Of a DNA stretch of 64,000 bases, positions 44,790 through 53,552 are shown piece by piece; positions within the stretch are counted from its first letter, which is position 1; each line of letters starts with the position of its first letter. Both the position numbers and the translations under genes were made by a program. The notes under the pieces were generated by a model, which saw only the letters and a program-made list of their open reading frames with translations, was not told where the DNA came from and did no database searches. Source of the stretch: Natronomonas halophila (lineage in GTDB: Archaea; Halobacteriota; Halobacteria; Halobacteriales; Haloarculaceae); contig NZ_CP058334.1 in the NCBI RefSeq assembly GCF_013391085.1, positions 1,054,001-1,118,000 on the forward strand, read 5' to 3'.

Positions 44790-44888
44790 ATGAGCACCCA
44801 AGAGGAGGTTCCGATGGGGATGAACCACATGACCGTCGTTCCGGAGAACTTCGAGGTGCCGGCGGACGACGACGAGGACGACGAATAG
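44790..44888 (+). CDS. Possible 32-residue peptide
   Basis: ATG at 44790, TAG at 44886-44888. The product is short (STQEEVPMGMNHMTVVP..., ending in a run of Asp/Glu). A TATA-like GATATATG (44758-44765) lies 25-32 bases upstream, which fits a leaderless small gene. Third-position GC and the acidic tail look haloarchaeal. Function unknown; could be a chance frame. Confidence 0.45.
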   Translation: MSTQEEVPMGMNHMTVVPENFEVPADDDEDDE

Positions 44889-44981
44889 CGGTTCGGCGAC
44901 GCCTTTGCCGGTTTCCGCGAGCGGTGCCGGTTTTGGCACGGGAAACGAAGCTTCTTGTAGCCGCCTGTCCCACACGCGTGT

Positions 44982-46325
44982 ATGGGACTGTTCGACCGGC
45001 TTCGCGGCGGTGAGGGACCGCGAGTCGCCTTTTTCGGTATCGACGGTGTGCCGTATAGCCTCATTTCGGACAACGAGGAAGTCTTCGAGAACCTCAACGA
45101 GCTTCAGGCCGCCGGCAGCGGCGGCCCCATCGACTCCATCGTGCCGCCGGAATCCAGCGCCTGCTGGCCGGCGTTGACCACGGGCGTCAACCCCGGCGAG
45201 ACGGGTGTCTACGGCTTCCAGGACCGCGAAGTCGGCAGTTACGACACCTACGTCCCGATGGGTCGTGACGTCCAGGCCACCCGCCTGTGGAGTCGCGTCG
45301 ACGACGCCGGCCGCGAGGCAACGGTGATGAACGTCCCCGTCACGTTCCCACCCGACCGCGACATCCAGCGGATGGTTTCGGGCTTCCTCTCGCCCGGCGT
45401 CGAGAAGGCCGCCTACCCCGACGAACTCCGCGAGACGCTCGAGGACCTCGAATACAAAATCGACGTCAACGCCAAACTGGGCCACAAGGAGGACAAAGAG
45501 GAGTTCATCGAGGACGCCCACCGCACCCTCGACGCCCGGTTCGACGCGTTCAAACACTACATCCAAGAGGACGACTGGAACCTCTTTTTCGGCGTCTTCA
45601 TGACGACCGACCGGGTCAACCACTTCCTGTTCAAACATTACACCCAGGACGGCGAGTACAAACAGGAGTTCCTGGACTTCTACGAGAAGGTCGACCAGTA
45701 CCTCGGCGAACTGCGCGACATGCTCGACGACGAGACGACGATGGTCGTCGCCTCCGACCACGGATTCACCCAACTCGACCACGAGGTCAAATGCAACGTC
45801 TGGCTGGAGGAGAACGACTGGCTCTCCTACGAGGACGACGACCACGACAGCCTCGGCGACATCAGCGACGACACCACGGCCTACTCCCTAATTCCGGGTC
45901 GCTTCTACATCAATCTCGAAGGCCGCGAACCGCGCGGGTCCGTCCCCGAAGACGAATACGAGGAGGTCCGTGCCGAACTCAAGGCCGAACTCGAAGAACT
46001 GGAAGGCCCCGACGGCCGCAAGGTCGCCGACCGCGTCGTCACCAAGGAGAAGGCTTTCCGCGGCGACCACGACGACATCGCCCCGGACCTCGTGGTCATC
46101 CCGAACCACGGCTTCGACCTCAAATCCGGCTTCAAGGGCGGCGACGACGTGTTCACGACCGGCCCCCGAAACGGCATGCACAGCTTCGACAACGCGTGTC
46201 TGTTCATCGATGACGACGACGCGACCGTCTCGGATTCGGACCTCTACGACATCGCGCCGACCATCCTCGACTTGCTGGATATCGAAACCGACCGCAAGGA
46301 GTTCGACGGCGCGAGCCTCATCTAA
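44982..46325 (+). CDS. Alkaline-phosphatase-superfamily phosphodiesterase (nucleotide pyrophosphatase type)
   Basis: A 447-residue protein of the type I phosphodiesterase/nucleotide pyrophosphatase class. Metal-binding Asp near the N-terminus is in FFGIDGVPY, the nucleophile region is SACWPALTTGVNPGETG (near residue 60), and the C-terminal metal sites are ASDHGF (near 252) and NGMHSFDN (near 407). No signal peptide, so it is probably cytoplasmic. The substrate (a nucleotide or phosphonate ester) is not known. ATG at 44982. Confidence 0.92.
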   Translation: MGLFDRLRGGEGPRVAFFGIDGVPYSLISDNEEVFENLNELQAAGSGGPIDSIVPPESSACWPALTTGVNPGETGVYGFQDREVGSYDTYVPMGRDVQATRLWSRVDDAGREATVMNVPVTFPPDRDIQRMVSGFLSPGVEKAAYPDELRETLEDLEYKIDVNAKLGHKEDKEEFIEDAHRTLDARFDAFKHYIQEDDWNLFFGVFMTTDRVNHFLFKHYTQDGEYKQEFLDFYEKVDQYLGELRDMLDDETTMVVASDHGFTQLDHEVKCNVWLEENDWLSYEDDDHDSLGDISDDTTAYSLIPGRFYINLEGREPRGSVPEDEYEEVRAELKAELEELEGPDGRKVADRVVTKEKAFRGDHDDIAPDLVVIPNHGFDLKSGFKGGDDVFTTGPRNGMHSFDNACLFIDDDDATVSDSDLYDIAPTILDLLDIETDRKEFDGASLI

Positions 46326-46420
46326 GCCGGTCCCGAAACGCGGCTGGTTTTTCTGCCTTTCATCCTCGTTCTACCGCCCCGTTCGACACGTCTTTAGGTG
46401 AAGGCGCGTCAGTTCGCGGT

Positions 46421-48817
46421 GTGTCCTCCGAGGGTGACGAGGCGGCCGCAACCGCCGACGACGAGACGAGTGCTCGCCCCGACTGGCGGCCGATTTTCGG
46501 CCACGACGAGCCCTACGGCGACCAGATAGACGGCATCGAGACGGCCATCGAGACCGCCGAAGACGGCGGCTTTCTCGCCTTAGAAGGTGCCTGCGGGACG
46601 GGCAAGACGATGCTGGCGCTGACCGCCGGCATCCACCTCGTTCGGGACCCCGACTCGAAATTCGAGCGCGTGTTCGTCCTCACGAGCGTCAAACAGCAAC
46701 TCCGGCAGTTCGAGGAGGACCTCGAAACCATCAACGCCAACCTGCCCGACGACTGGCAGCCGATTTCGGCGATGACGCTCGTCGGCAAGGCCGACGTCTG
46801 CCCGTACAACCTCGCCAACGCCGGCGATATCGACGATACGAACGTCTACGAACGGTGTGAGGGCCTCCGCGAGCGCACGCGAGGGCTAGCCGATGAGACG
46901 ACGCCCGGGTCGTTGGTCGACCAGGCCCGAAGCCAGCAGGTCGGCCTCGCCGACTCCGGCGCCCAAAACAACGGCGCGAGTTTTCTGGAAGCCGCGGGTG
47001 AACCGACACCGTATCCCCACGACACGCCCGAATCCGGGGAGCACGACGTCGAATACTGCCCCTTCTACGCGCAGTACCTCGATGACCTGCCCGAGGACGG
47101 CGACCCCGTCGAGGCCGTTCCCTTCGACCACACCGAGATGGGTCTCATCGAAAGCGAGGACCTCGTCCGGCGGGCGGGCAGCCACGGCTCCTGCCCCCAC
47201 TCGGTGATGGGCGCGCTCCTGCCGCACGTCGAGGTCCTCGTGGGCAACTACTACCACGCCTTCGACCCGACGACCGTCGAATCCTTCACCGGCGCGCTCA
47301 TCGACGACGAGACGTTCGTCGTCTGTGACGAGGCCCACATGCTGGAACCCCGCGTCCGGGACCTCGTCGGCGACAGCGTCTCCGACCGGGCGCTGCAGGA
47401 CGCCGAAAACGAACTCTCGCGTGTCATCCAGCCCGTCGCAGCCATCGAGGAAGCCGGGCAAGGCGCCCAGCACGGCGCCGAAGCAAAGCAGAAAGCCCAG
47501 ACGATTCGGGAGGAACTTCAGGAGACCGAGGTCTCGCTCTCGGAGTTGCGCGACACGCGTCGCTTCTTCACCGCGCTCGGCGACGAACTCGACCGCCGGG
47601 TGACCGACCATCTGGACGAGGAACGACCGGGCTGGAAACGGAACCTGACGGACCTCGAGGACGACGAGATTCCGCTTCGGGACCCCGAGACGCCCGGCAC
47701 CGACGAGTTGACGCGGTGGGCCGAGCGCAACGGCTTCGACGCGCGGGTCTGGACGCGCGCGGAGACGGTCTGTGCGGTCGCCAAGCACGTCCTGGATACC
47801 ATCGATGACGACGACAAGCGCCGCGCGGTCTCGGGCGTCGGCCGCACGCTGGCGACGTGGTACCGGGTCGACCACACCGACTTCTTCCGGGAAATCGACC
47901 TCGAACGGACGTGGGACGACACCCAACCGGCCGAATCCTGGAAGCGGGTCTACACCGCCAGTTTCTCGCTGCACAACTGTCTGCCGGCGGGTGCCATCGG
48001 CGAGCAGTTAGGGGAGTTCGGCGCGGGCGTGCTGATGAGCGCGACGCTGGAGCCGCTGGACGTCTTCACCGAAGTGACGGGCCTCCAGCATCTCGAAGAG
48101 GAGGAAGACCGACCCGTCGTCGAGCGGACGTACGGCCTCGAATTCCCCGAGGACAACCGCGCCTCCTTCGCGCTATCGGCGCCGAAGTTCACCTACTCGA
48201 ACCGAGGGGACCCCGGCGAGGAGACCGACACGCGGCGGGCCCACGCCACGGCGATACAGCGGGTCGCCGACTCGCCGGGCAACGTCCTCGTCGGGATGCC
48301 CTCCTATCGGGAAGCCGAGTGGGCCGCCTCGGTGCTGGAGGACTGCGACAAGGAAGTCCTGCTCGACGAGGCGACCGACGACGTGGCCACGGAGAACCTC
48401 AAACAGGAGTTCTTCGAGGGCGACCCGAAGGTGCTGGTGACCAGTCTTCGGGGCACGCTGACTGAGGGCGTCGACTACAAGGGCGACCGCCTCTCGGCGG
48501 CCATCGTCTGCGGCGTCCCGATTATCAACACCGCCAGCCCCCGGACGCGGGCCGTTCGGACGGCCTACGACCGGGCCTTCGGGGACGGCTTCAAATACGC
48601 GCTGTCGGTGCCCGCCGTCCGGAAGGCCCGACAGGCAATCGGCCGCGTGATTCGTGGCCCCGAGGAGACGGGCGTGCGGGTGCTCTGCGATGAGCGGTTC
48701 GCCCGCGACTCCTGGGACAGCGTTCGGGGGTTGCTCGGCGAGGCCGAACGGGAGGAATTCCAGCCCGTCAGCACCGATATGTTCGATTTCGCGCTAGACA
48801 GGTTCTGGTCGGGATAG
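46421..48817 (+). CDS. XPD/DinG-type Fe-S DNA helicase
   Basis: A 798-residue SF2 helicase that unwinds DNA 5'-3' in repair. Walker A is EGACGTGKTML (near residue 60), the DEAH box is CDEAHMLEPRV (near 303), motif VI is RKARQAIGRVIRG near residue 745. Four spaced Cys (ADVCPYN, YERCEG, EYCPFY, HGSCPHS, residues about 127-265) form the Fe-S site of XPD relatives, with a longer insert between the second and third Cys than in XPD. The GTG at 46421 is about 27 bases from a TATA-like CTTTAGG. Confidence 0.93.
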   Translation: MSSEGDEAAATADDETSARPDWRPIFGHDEPYGDQIDGIETAIETAEDGGFLALEGACGTGKTMLALTAGIHLVRDPDSKFERVFVLTSVKQQLRQFEEDLETINANLPDDWQPISAMTLVGKADVCPYNLANAGDIDDTNVYERCEGLRERTRGLADETTPGSLVDQARSQQVGLADSGAQNNGASFLEAAGEPTPYPHDTPESGEHDVEYCPFYAQYLDDLPEDGDPVEAVPFDHTEMGLIESEDLVRRAGSHGSCPHSVMGALLPHVEVLVGNYYHAFDPTTVESFTGALIDDETFVVCDEAHMLEPRVRDLVGDSVSDRALQDAENELSRVIQPVAAIEEAGQGAQHGAEAKQKAQTIREELQETEVSLSELRDTRRFFTALGDELDRRVTDHLDEERPGWKRNLTDLEDDEIPLRDPETPGTDELTRWAERNGFDARVWTRAETVCAVAKHVLDTIDDDDKRRAVSGVGRTLATWYRVDHTDFFREIDLERTWDDTQPAESWKRVYTASFSLHNCLPAGAIGEQLGEFGAGVLMSATLEPLDVFTEVTGLQHLEEEEDRPVVERTYGLEFPEDNRASFALSAPKFTYSNRGDPGEETDTRRAHATAIQRVADSPGNVLVGMPSYREAEWAASVLEDCDKEVLLDEATDDVATENLKQEFFEGDPKVLVTSLRGTLTEGVDYKGDRLSAAIVCGVPIINTASPRTRAVRTAYDRAFGDGFKYALSVPAVRKARQAIGRVIRGPEETGVRVLCDERFARDSWDSVRGLLGEAEREEFQPVSTDMFDFALDRFWSG

Positions 48818-48882
48818 TACGGGCTATCGAATCGTTTCGGCTGTGTTCTTTTATAAATAGAGCGTGTCATCTCATCCGTTAA

Positions 48883-49416
48883 CACCACCTCCGAAGCCCT
48901 CAGCCGGCGGGCGGTCGCTGAGCGACATATCCTCGCTCCCTGCGGTCGCTCGGATAGTGGTCGCTCAGACGACCAAGCAAGCGCCTGCCGGTCGTCCGAA
49001 AGGCGCTTCGCGCCTTTCGTGATGACGAGAGAGCTTCGCTCTCTCGAACCACTTCGCCCTTCGAGTCCGCCAAGGACCGCAGCCACATGCCTCCCCAACC
49101 GACTCCCTCAGCCTCGCATTGCTCGGCTTCGGTCGTCCCTCGCGCGCGGGCACCCGACCGCCGTTCGCGAGGGCGCTCACGGCGGTCGGCCAGCGCGCGC
49201 CATTTATAAAAGACAGTTGGCCGGGAGGATGGGTCGGCCGCACGGCCGACCATCCGACCCGGGGAAGGGCAGGCCTGTGTGGTCCTGGCGGAATGAAAGG
49301 GCGAGGCCCGTCTGGCGTTTATATAGTCGCTAAGCGGGCCCTATCCGAGCGAGCGAAGCGAGCGAGGATATCCCGCTTAGCGACCGCCAGCGGGCTGAGG
49401 GCTTTCAAGGTGGTTG
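48883..49416 (+). repeat. Long non-coding hairpin-rich element, copy 2
   Basis: Same design and orientation as copy 1. Left end CACCACCTCCGAAGCCCTCA; right end on the minus strand CAACCACCTTGAAAGCCCTC. End hairpins are at about 48911-48972 (core CTGAGCGAC/GTCGCTCAG) and 49326-49384 (GTCGCTAAGCGGG/CCCGCTTAGCGAC). Interior hairpins are at about 48997-49019 and 49026-49047 (absent or different in copy 1), 49145-49199 and 49227-49255, with ATTTATAAA at 49202-49210. No credible gene. Confidence 0.88.
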
Positions 49417-49439
49417 CAGTCAGGAAGTCGCCCCCACGA

Positions 49440-49447
49440 GTTATAAA
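49440..49447 (+). promoter_or_regulatory. TATA box of the L18a-prefoldin-ftsY operon
   Basis: GTTATAAA lies between repeat copy 2 and the operon, giving a leader of about 65 bases before 49537. Inferred. Confidence 0.5.
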
Positions 49448-49536
49448 CAGATGTCGAGACGAATTTCCCAATCCACACGGGCTTCAACAGAGTCGGGTTA
49501 GGAAGATACTTCCCGCTCGCGCGCCGTGTCTCGTGT

Positions 49537-49710
49537 ATGAGTGAGTTTACTGTCCGCGGTTCCTTCCCCGCTCGCTTCGGCGAGCAGGACTTCGAAAAGC
49601 AGATCGACGCACCGAACGAGAACGTCGCCGTCGAGCGTGTCTACACGAACTTCGGCTCCCAGCACGGTCTGAAGCGCACCCAGATCGACATCGCTGAGGT
49701 GGACGCATGA
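49537..49710 (+). CDS. 50S ribosomal protein L18a/LX
   Basis: A 57-residue ribosomal protein, the archaeal LX (eukaryotic L18a/L20). The opening SEFTVRGSFPARFGEQDFEK and the ending VERVYTNFGSQHGLKRTQIDI are typical. It is first in the conserved archaeal order LX-pfdA-ftsY; its ATGA overlaps the prefoldin start. Confidence 0.93.
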   Translation: MSEFTVRGSFPARFGEQDFEKQIDAPNENVAVERVYTNFGSQHGLKRTQIDIAEVDA

Positions 49711-50165
49711 GCCTCGGTGGCGGCGGTGGCGGCGGCGCAATGCAGCAGATTCAGCAGCAGATGCAGGCCCTCGAAGAGGAGAAGGAGGCCATCGAGGCCG
49801 AAATCGAGAGCGTCGAGCAAGAGCAGGACGAGATCGACGAGGCCATCGAGGCCATCGAGACGCTCGAAACCGACTCGACCGTGCAGGTCCCCCTCGGCGG
49901 CGGCGCCTACGTCCGCGCAGAGGTTCAGGACATGGACGAGGTCGTCGTCGGCCTCGGCGGCGGCTACGCGGCCGAACGAGACAGCGAGGGCGCCATCGAA
50001 TCCCTCAAGACCAAGAAGGACACGCTCGACGACCGCATCGCGGAACTCGAAGCCGAAATCGAGGAAGTCGAAGAGGAGTCCTCGGAACTCGAGGAGCGCG
50101 CCCAGGAGATGCAGCAGCAGCAGATGCAGCAGATGCAGCAGCAGATGCAGCAGGAAGACGAGTAG
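49707..50165 (+). CDS. pfdA: Prefoldin alpha subunit
   Basis: A 152-residue co-chaperone that hands unfolded proteins to the thermosome. Two long coiled coils (residues about 10-55 and 95-152) flank a beta-hairpin with VPLGGGAYVRAEV and VVVGLGGGYAAE, the alpha-subunit pattern. The C-terminus ends in a Gln/Met-rich run. Second gene of the operon, overlapping LX by 4 bases and 5 bases before ftsY. Confidence 0.95.
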   Translation: MSLGGGGGGGAMQQIQQQMQALEEEKEAIEAEIESVEQEQDEIDEAIEAIETLETDSTVQVPLGGGAYVRAEVQDMDEVVVGLGGGYAAERDSEGAIESLKTKKDTLDDRIAELEAEIEEVEEESSELEERAQEMQQQQMQQMQQQMQQEDE

Positions 50166-50170
50166 GGTAG

Positions 50171-51223
50171 ATGTTCGACGGACTGAAGGACAAACTCGGC
50201 CGGTTCAAGGACGACGTCGAGGAGGACGCCGACGAACCCGAAGCGGAAGCCGAGGGCGAGGCGACCACCGAAGAGCCGACGGAATCGGCCGAGGAGCCGG
50301 CCGCAGAAGCCGAGGAAGGCGAGGACGAGGACGGCCCCGGCCTCGCGAAGAAGGCCGCCCTCGCGGCGACCGGCAAGACCATCATCACCGAAGAGGAGCT
50401 CGAAGAGCCCCTCGAACAGCTCGAACTCGAACTCCTGCAGGGCGACGTGGAGATGAGCGTCGCCCGCGAAATCACCGAACGCATCCGCGAGGAACTGGTC
50501 GGTGAAACCCGCAAGCAGGTCGAGTCGGGCGAGCAGGTGGTCGAACGCGCCATCGCCGACGCGCTCCGGGACGTCATCAGCGTCGGCCAGTTCGACTTCG
50601 AGCAGCGACTCGCCGACACCGACAAGCCCGCCGTCGTCGTCTTCACCGGCGTCAACGGCGTCGGCAAGACCACCACCATCGCGAAGATGTCCCGGTGGCT
50701 CGAGGAGCGCGGCTACTCGTCGGTCATCGCCAACGGCGACACCTACCGGGCGGGCGCCAACGAGCAAATCGAGGAACACGCCGACGCCCTCGACAAGAAG
50801 ATTATCACCCACGAGCAGGGCGGCGACCCGGCGGCGGTCATCTACGACGCCGTCGAGTACGCCGAGGCCAACGACGTCGACGTCGTGTTGGGCGACACCG
50901 CCGGTCGCCTGCATACCTCCAACGACCTGATGGCCCAACTGGAGAAAATCGACCGCGTCGTCGACCCCGATATGACGCTGTTCGTCGACGAGGCCGTCGC
51001 CGGCCAAGACGCGACCAACCGCGCCAAGGAGTTCAACGACGCCGCCGAAATCGACGGCGTCGTGCTGACGAAGGCCGACGCCGACTCACAGGGCGGCGCG
51101 GCCATCTCTATCGCCCACGTCACCGGCAAGCCGATTCTGTTCCTCGGCACCGGGCAGGGCTACGACCACCTCGAACGGTTCGACCCCGACGAAATCGTCA
51201 ATCGCCTGCTCCGCGAGGAGTAG
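50171..51223 (+). CDS. ftsY: Signal recognition particle receptor FtsY
   Basis: The SRP GTPase receptor at the membrane, needed for co-translational insertion. An acidic N-terminal A domain (residues 10-60, Glu/Ala-rich) is followed by the N helical bundle and the G domain: GVNGVGKTTTIAKM (P-loop, near 155), DTYRAGANEQ, DTAGRLHTS and TKADADSQGG. 350 residues, typical for haloarchaea. Confidence 0.97.
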   Translation: MFDGLKDKLGRFKDDVEEDADEPEAEAEGEATTEEPTESAEEPAAEAEEGEDEDGPGLAKKAALAATGKTIITEEELEEPLEQLELELLQGDVEMSVAREITERIREELVGETRKQVESGEQVVERAIADALRDVISVGQFDFEQRLADTDKPAVVVFTGVNGVGKTTTIAKMSRWLEERGYSSVIANGDTYRAGANEQIEEHADALDKKIITHEQGGDPAAVIYDAVEYAEANDVDVVLGDTAGRLHTSNDLMAQLEKIDRVVDPDMTLFVDEAVAGQDATNRAKEFNDAAEIDGVVLTKADADSQGGAAISIAHVTGKPILFLGTGQGYDHLERFDPDEIVNRLLREE

Positions 51224-51235
51224 CGAGACGCTCGA

Positions 51236-51625
51236 ATGCGTCGCGTTCCCGCGGTCGCGCTGCTTTTGGTCGTCGTCGCCGCGGTCGGACTCTGGTTACT
51301 GCCCGCGTTTCTTCAGGCCCCGCCCGAGGCCGTCCCGAACGCTTCCTTCGACGTGAGTGGCGACCCTACCGAGGACCGACTCGTCGTCGAACACGCCGGC
51401 GGCGAAACCTTCGAATCCGGCGAACTCGCCGTGCTCGTCTACGAGGACCGGCCGGTCGTCCCCGACCGCACGGTCCACCGGACGACGTGGGAGACGAACA
51501 CGACGGTTCGGCCCGGCGACCGACTGGAACTCGAGGATACCCGGTTCGAACCGAAACAGCGCGTCGTCGTTCGATGGTTCGGCGAGGCCGGACAGGCGAA
51601 CCTCCACGAAACCGTCCTTAAATAG
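51236..51625 (+). CDS. Pilin-like or membrane-anchored small protein
   Basis: A 129-residue protein: a short basic start (RRVPA), one hydrophobic helix (about 5-24) and a beta-rich extracellular domain whose last strands (RVVVRWFGEAGQANLHETVLK) resemble the C-terminal fold of archaeal type IV pilin-like proteins. No clear class III cleavage site, so the pilin idea is weak. It follows ftsY by 12 bases and may be in the same transcript. Confidence 0.7.
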   Translation: MRRVPAVALLLVVVAAVGLWLLPAFLQAPPEAVPNASFDVSGDPTEDRLVVEHAGGETFESGELAVLVYEDRPVVPDRTVHRTTWETNTTVRPGDRLELEDTRFEPKQRVVVRWFGEAGQANLHETVLK

Positions 51626-51647
51626 TATAGTGCATACTCGGGGCAAT

Positions 51648-51656
51648 CCTTTTTTC
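51648..51656 (+). terminator. T-run terminator after the pilin-like gene
   Basis: A run of six T in CCTTTTTTCC follows a short inverted repeat AGTAT...ATACT (51624-51638), as in archaeal intrinsic termination. It would close the LX-pfdA-ftsY-pilin transcript. Confidence 0.5.
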
Positions 51657-51734
51657 CGAGACTGTGGGAAAGGGACACATGATTCGACAGGAGCGTGCGC
51701 TTCCGGGTCGGGCCGCGCCCGGAGGTGAGCAGTG

Positions 51735-52358
51735 ATGTCGACGGGGCGAAAGGGACCGGTCGACTGGTCGGAACTCCGCGAACGGGCCAACGAGTTCTAC
51801 GAATACGCCTTCCTTCCGCCGAGTTACACGAACGACGACTTCGACGCCGAGACGTCCTCGGAAGCCGGTATCGAGACTGACCCTGACGACTTCGACGGAT
51901 TCGTCTTCACCGACTGGCTCGAGGCCGCCCGGCCGACCGGGCCCACGAAACCGCCCGCGGAGCCACGGGTCGTCTCCGAGGCCACCCCAACCGAGACGAC
52001 CATCGACCAGGACCGGCGCTTCGAGTTCGTCGAGTGGCTCGAAAGCGAGGAACCCGACGTTGGAACGGCGACCCCGCCGACGCCCGAACCGACCGCCGAG
52101 GCGGAGTACGGCGAGTTCGCGTTCACCGAATGGCTCGATTCCGGCGAGTCGGACTTCGAACCCCTCAGCATCAGCGAGGAACCCGCCGAACCGACCGAAC
52201 CCACGTCCCCGGACCCCGCTACGCCACGCCTCGGCATCAAGCCGCATCCCGCGAAAGCGGCCACCTACGCCCTCTTCTTGGCGGTGTTGACCCTCTCAGT
52301 TCTCACAGTCGTCGGCTACGCACCCATACTCGGCCCGGCAACCGGACTGGGCGGCTAA
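51735..52358 (+). CDS. Membrane protein with three acidic WL repeats
   Basis: A 207-residue protein of unknown function. It has a long acidic cytoplasmic or external part, then one C-terminal membrane helix (about 175-195). Three similar blocks stand out: FDGFVFTDWLEAARP, RRFEFVEWLESEEP and GEFAFTEWLDSGES, spaced by Pro/Thr-rich linkers. The pattern is FxF(T/V)(D/E)WL(E/D). The repeats look like short linear docking motifs. ATG at 51735 (an adjacent GTG at 51732 is possible). Confidence 0.8.
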   Translation: MSTGRKGPVDWSELRERANEFYEYAFLPPSYTNDDFDAETSSEAGIETDPDDFDGFVFTDWLEAARPTGPTKPPAEPRVVSEATPTETTIDQDRRFEFVEWLESEEPDVGTATPPTPEPTAEAEYGEFAFTEWLDSGESDFEPLSISEEPAEPTEPTSPDPATPRLGIKPHPAKAATYALFLAVLTLSVLTVVGYAPILGPATGLGG

Positions 52359-52396
52359 CGGCGCCGAGGCCCCGACGTTTCTCGTCTCGCCTCGGG

Positions 52397-53149
52397 TTAT
52401 TCCTCGTCAGGCACACCCTCACCGCTTCGTCCTTCGCCGCCAGCGAAGCGGTCGGCCCCCTCGCGTGCGGTTTCCATCGCCCGTGAGCCATGCCAGCCCT
52501 CGACCGATAGGCCCCGTTCGAGGGTCGTCCCGAGGCCGTCGTAGACCGCTTGCCGGTCGGTTCGGACCGTTTCCTGGGGGAATCCCGCGATTACCTCGCC
52601 GAGTTCGACGGCCGTATCGAGCGCCTCGCCCTCCTCGGCAAGGCGGTTGACCAACCCCCACTCCTTGGCGGTCTCGGGGTCCAACTCGCGGCCGGTGAGG
52701 ATGAGTTCGAGGGCGCGGCCCAGCCCCACGATATGAGGGAGTCGCTGGGTGCCACCATCGACGAGCGGAACACCGAAACGGCGCTCGAAACAGCCGAACG
52801 TGGCCGACTCGCTGGCAACGCGCAGGTCACACCACAGCGCCATCTCCAGACCACCGGCGACACAATGGCCCTCGATGGCGGCGATGGTCGGCTTCGAGAC
52901 GCGCGTGCGGGTGAACCCGAGCCACCCCTCGGGGCGGTCCTGCAGGTCCATCGCTTTCAGGTCCGCGCCCGCCGAGAACGTGCCCTCGCTACCGGTCAAC
53001 ACGCCGACGAGGGCATCCTCGTCTTCGTCGAACCGCTCCCACGCCTCGCCGAGTCGCTCGGCAGTCGCGTTGTCGATAGCGTTGCGCCGCTCCGGCCGGT
53101 CGACTCTGATGACGGCGACCGGACCCGCTCGCTCGTAGTGAACGGTCAT
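52397..53149 (-). CDS. Enoyl-CoA hydratase/isomerase family protein
   Basis: A 250-residue crotonase-fold enzyme, probably hydrating enoyl-CoA in fatty-acid or amino-acid breakdown. It has the oxyanion-hole blocks FSAGADLKAMD (near residue 58) and IEGHCVAGGLEMALWCD (near 95), and FGVPLVDGGTQRLPHIVG with an Asp in the second catalytic position (Glu in classical hydratases). The reaction may therefore be an isomerase or other crotonase step. TATA box at 53171-53180, leaderless start. Confidence 0.93.
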   Translation of the reverse strand: MTVHYERAGPVAVIRVDRPERRNAIDNATAERLGEAWERFDEDEDALVGVLTGSEGTFSAGADLKAMDLQDRPEGWLGFTRTRVSKPTIAAIEGHCVAGGLEMALWCDLRVASESATFGCFERRFGVPLVDGGTQRLPHIVGLGRALELILTGRELDPETAKEWGLVNRLAEEGEALDTAVELGEVIAGFPQETVRTDRQAVYDGLGTTLERGLSVEGWHGSRAMETAREGADRFAGGEGRSGEGVPDEE

Positions 53150-53170
53150 GGCCCGCTGAACGACCGATAT

Positions 53171-53180
53171 AGGTATAAAA
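53171..53180 (-). promoter_or_regulatory. TATA box of the enoyl-CoA hydratase gene
   Basis: On the minus strand TTTTATACCT lies 22-31 bases before the ATG at 53149. Confidence 0.55.
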
Positions 53181-53552
53181 GGAGGGCAGCGGAACGAAAA
53201 TAAACCATATTCCACGATATGAAATTCGACATCAGCGTGAACCGCCGGCCACAGATTACAACACGGAACCGGTGAGTCAGTCGTGCAAGCGGCGTGCGAT
53301 GGGTTTCGAGACGGGATGAAGGAGGGAGAGGTACCACGGACCGTCGCGACGCGCGGCTCGGTTTCGTAGGCGAAACCGCTGGCTGCAGTTCGTTCGGCGA
53401 TGAAAAACGACCTGAGCGCCGCGACGGCCGACTCGCCATAATCGGCATCAGCGTCCGGCATCGACACGTACTATTCGGAGGAGAAATACGGATTATCTAG
53501 CGACTTGCCCATAGCATTATCCGTGCCGCTGAGTTCGCTGCCGCTGTCCCTT
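53181..53552. other. Intergenic stretch without a convincing gene
   Basis: Between enoyl-CoA hydratase and the VTT membrane protein. Short frames exist on both strands (for example 53294-53500 plus) but have no motif, no promoter at the right spacing and uneven codon use. An upstream extension of the membrane-protein frame from a TTG at 53505 is possible. Nothing else is seen. Confidence 0.4.

Noticed and set aside
53294-53500. A 68-codon plus-strand frame upstream of the VTT gene
   Set aside because: Arg-rich, no motif and no promoter at the right spacing; typical of a chance frame in GC-rich DNA.
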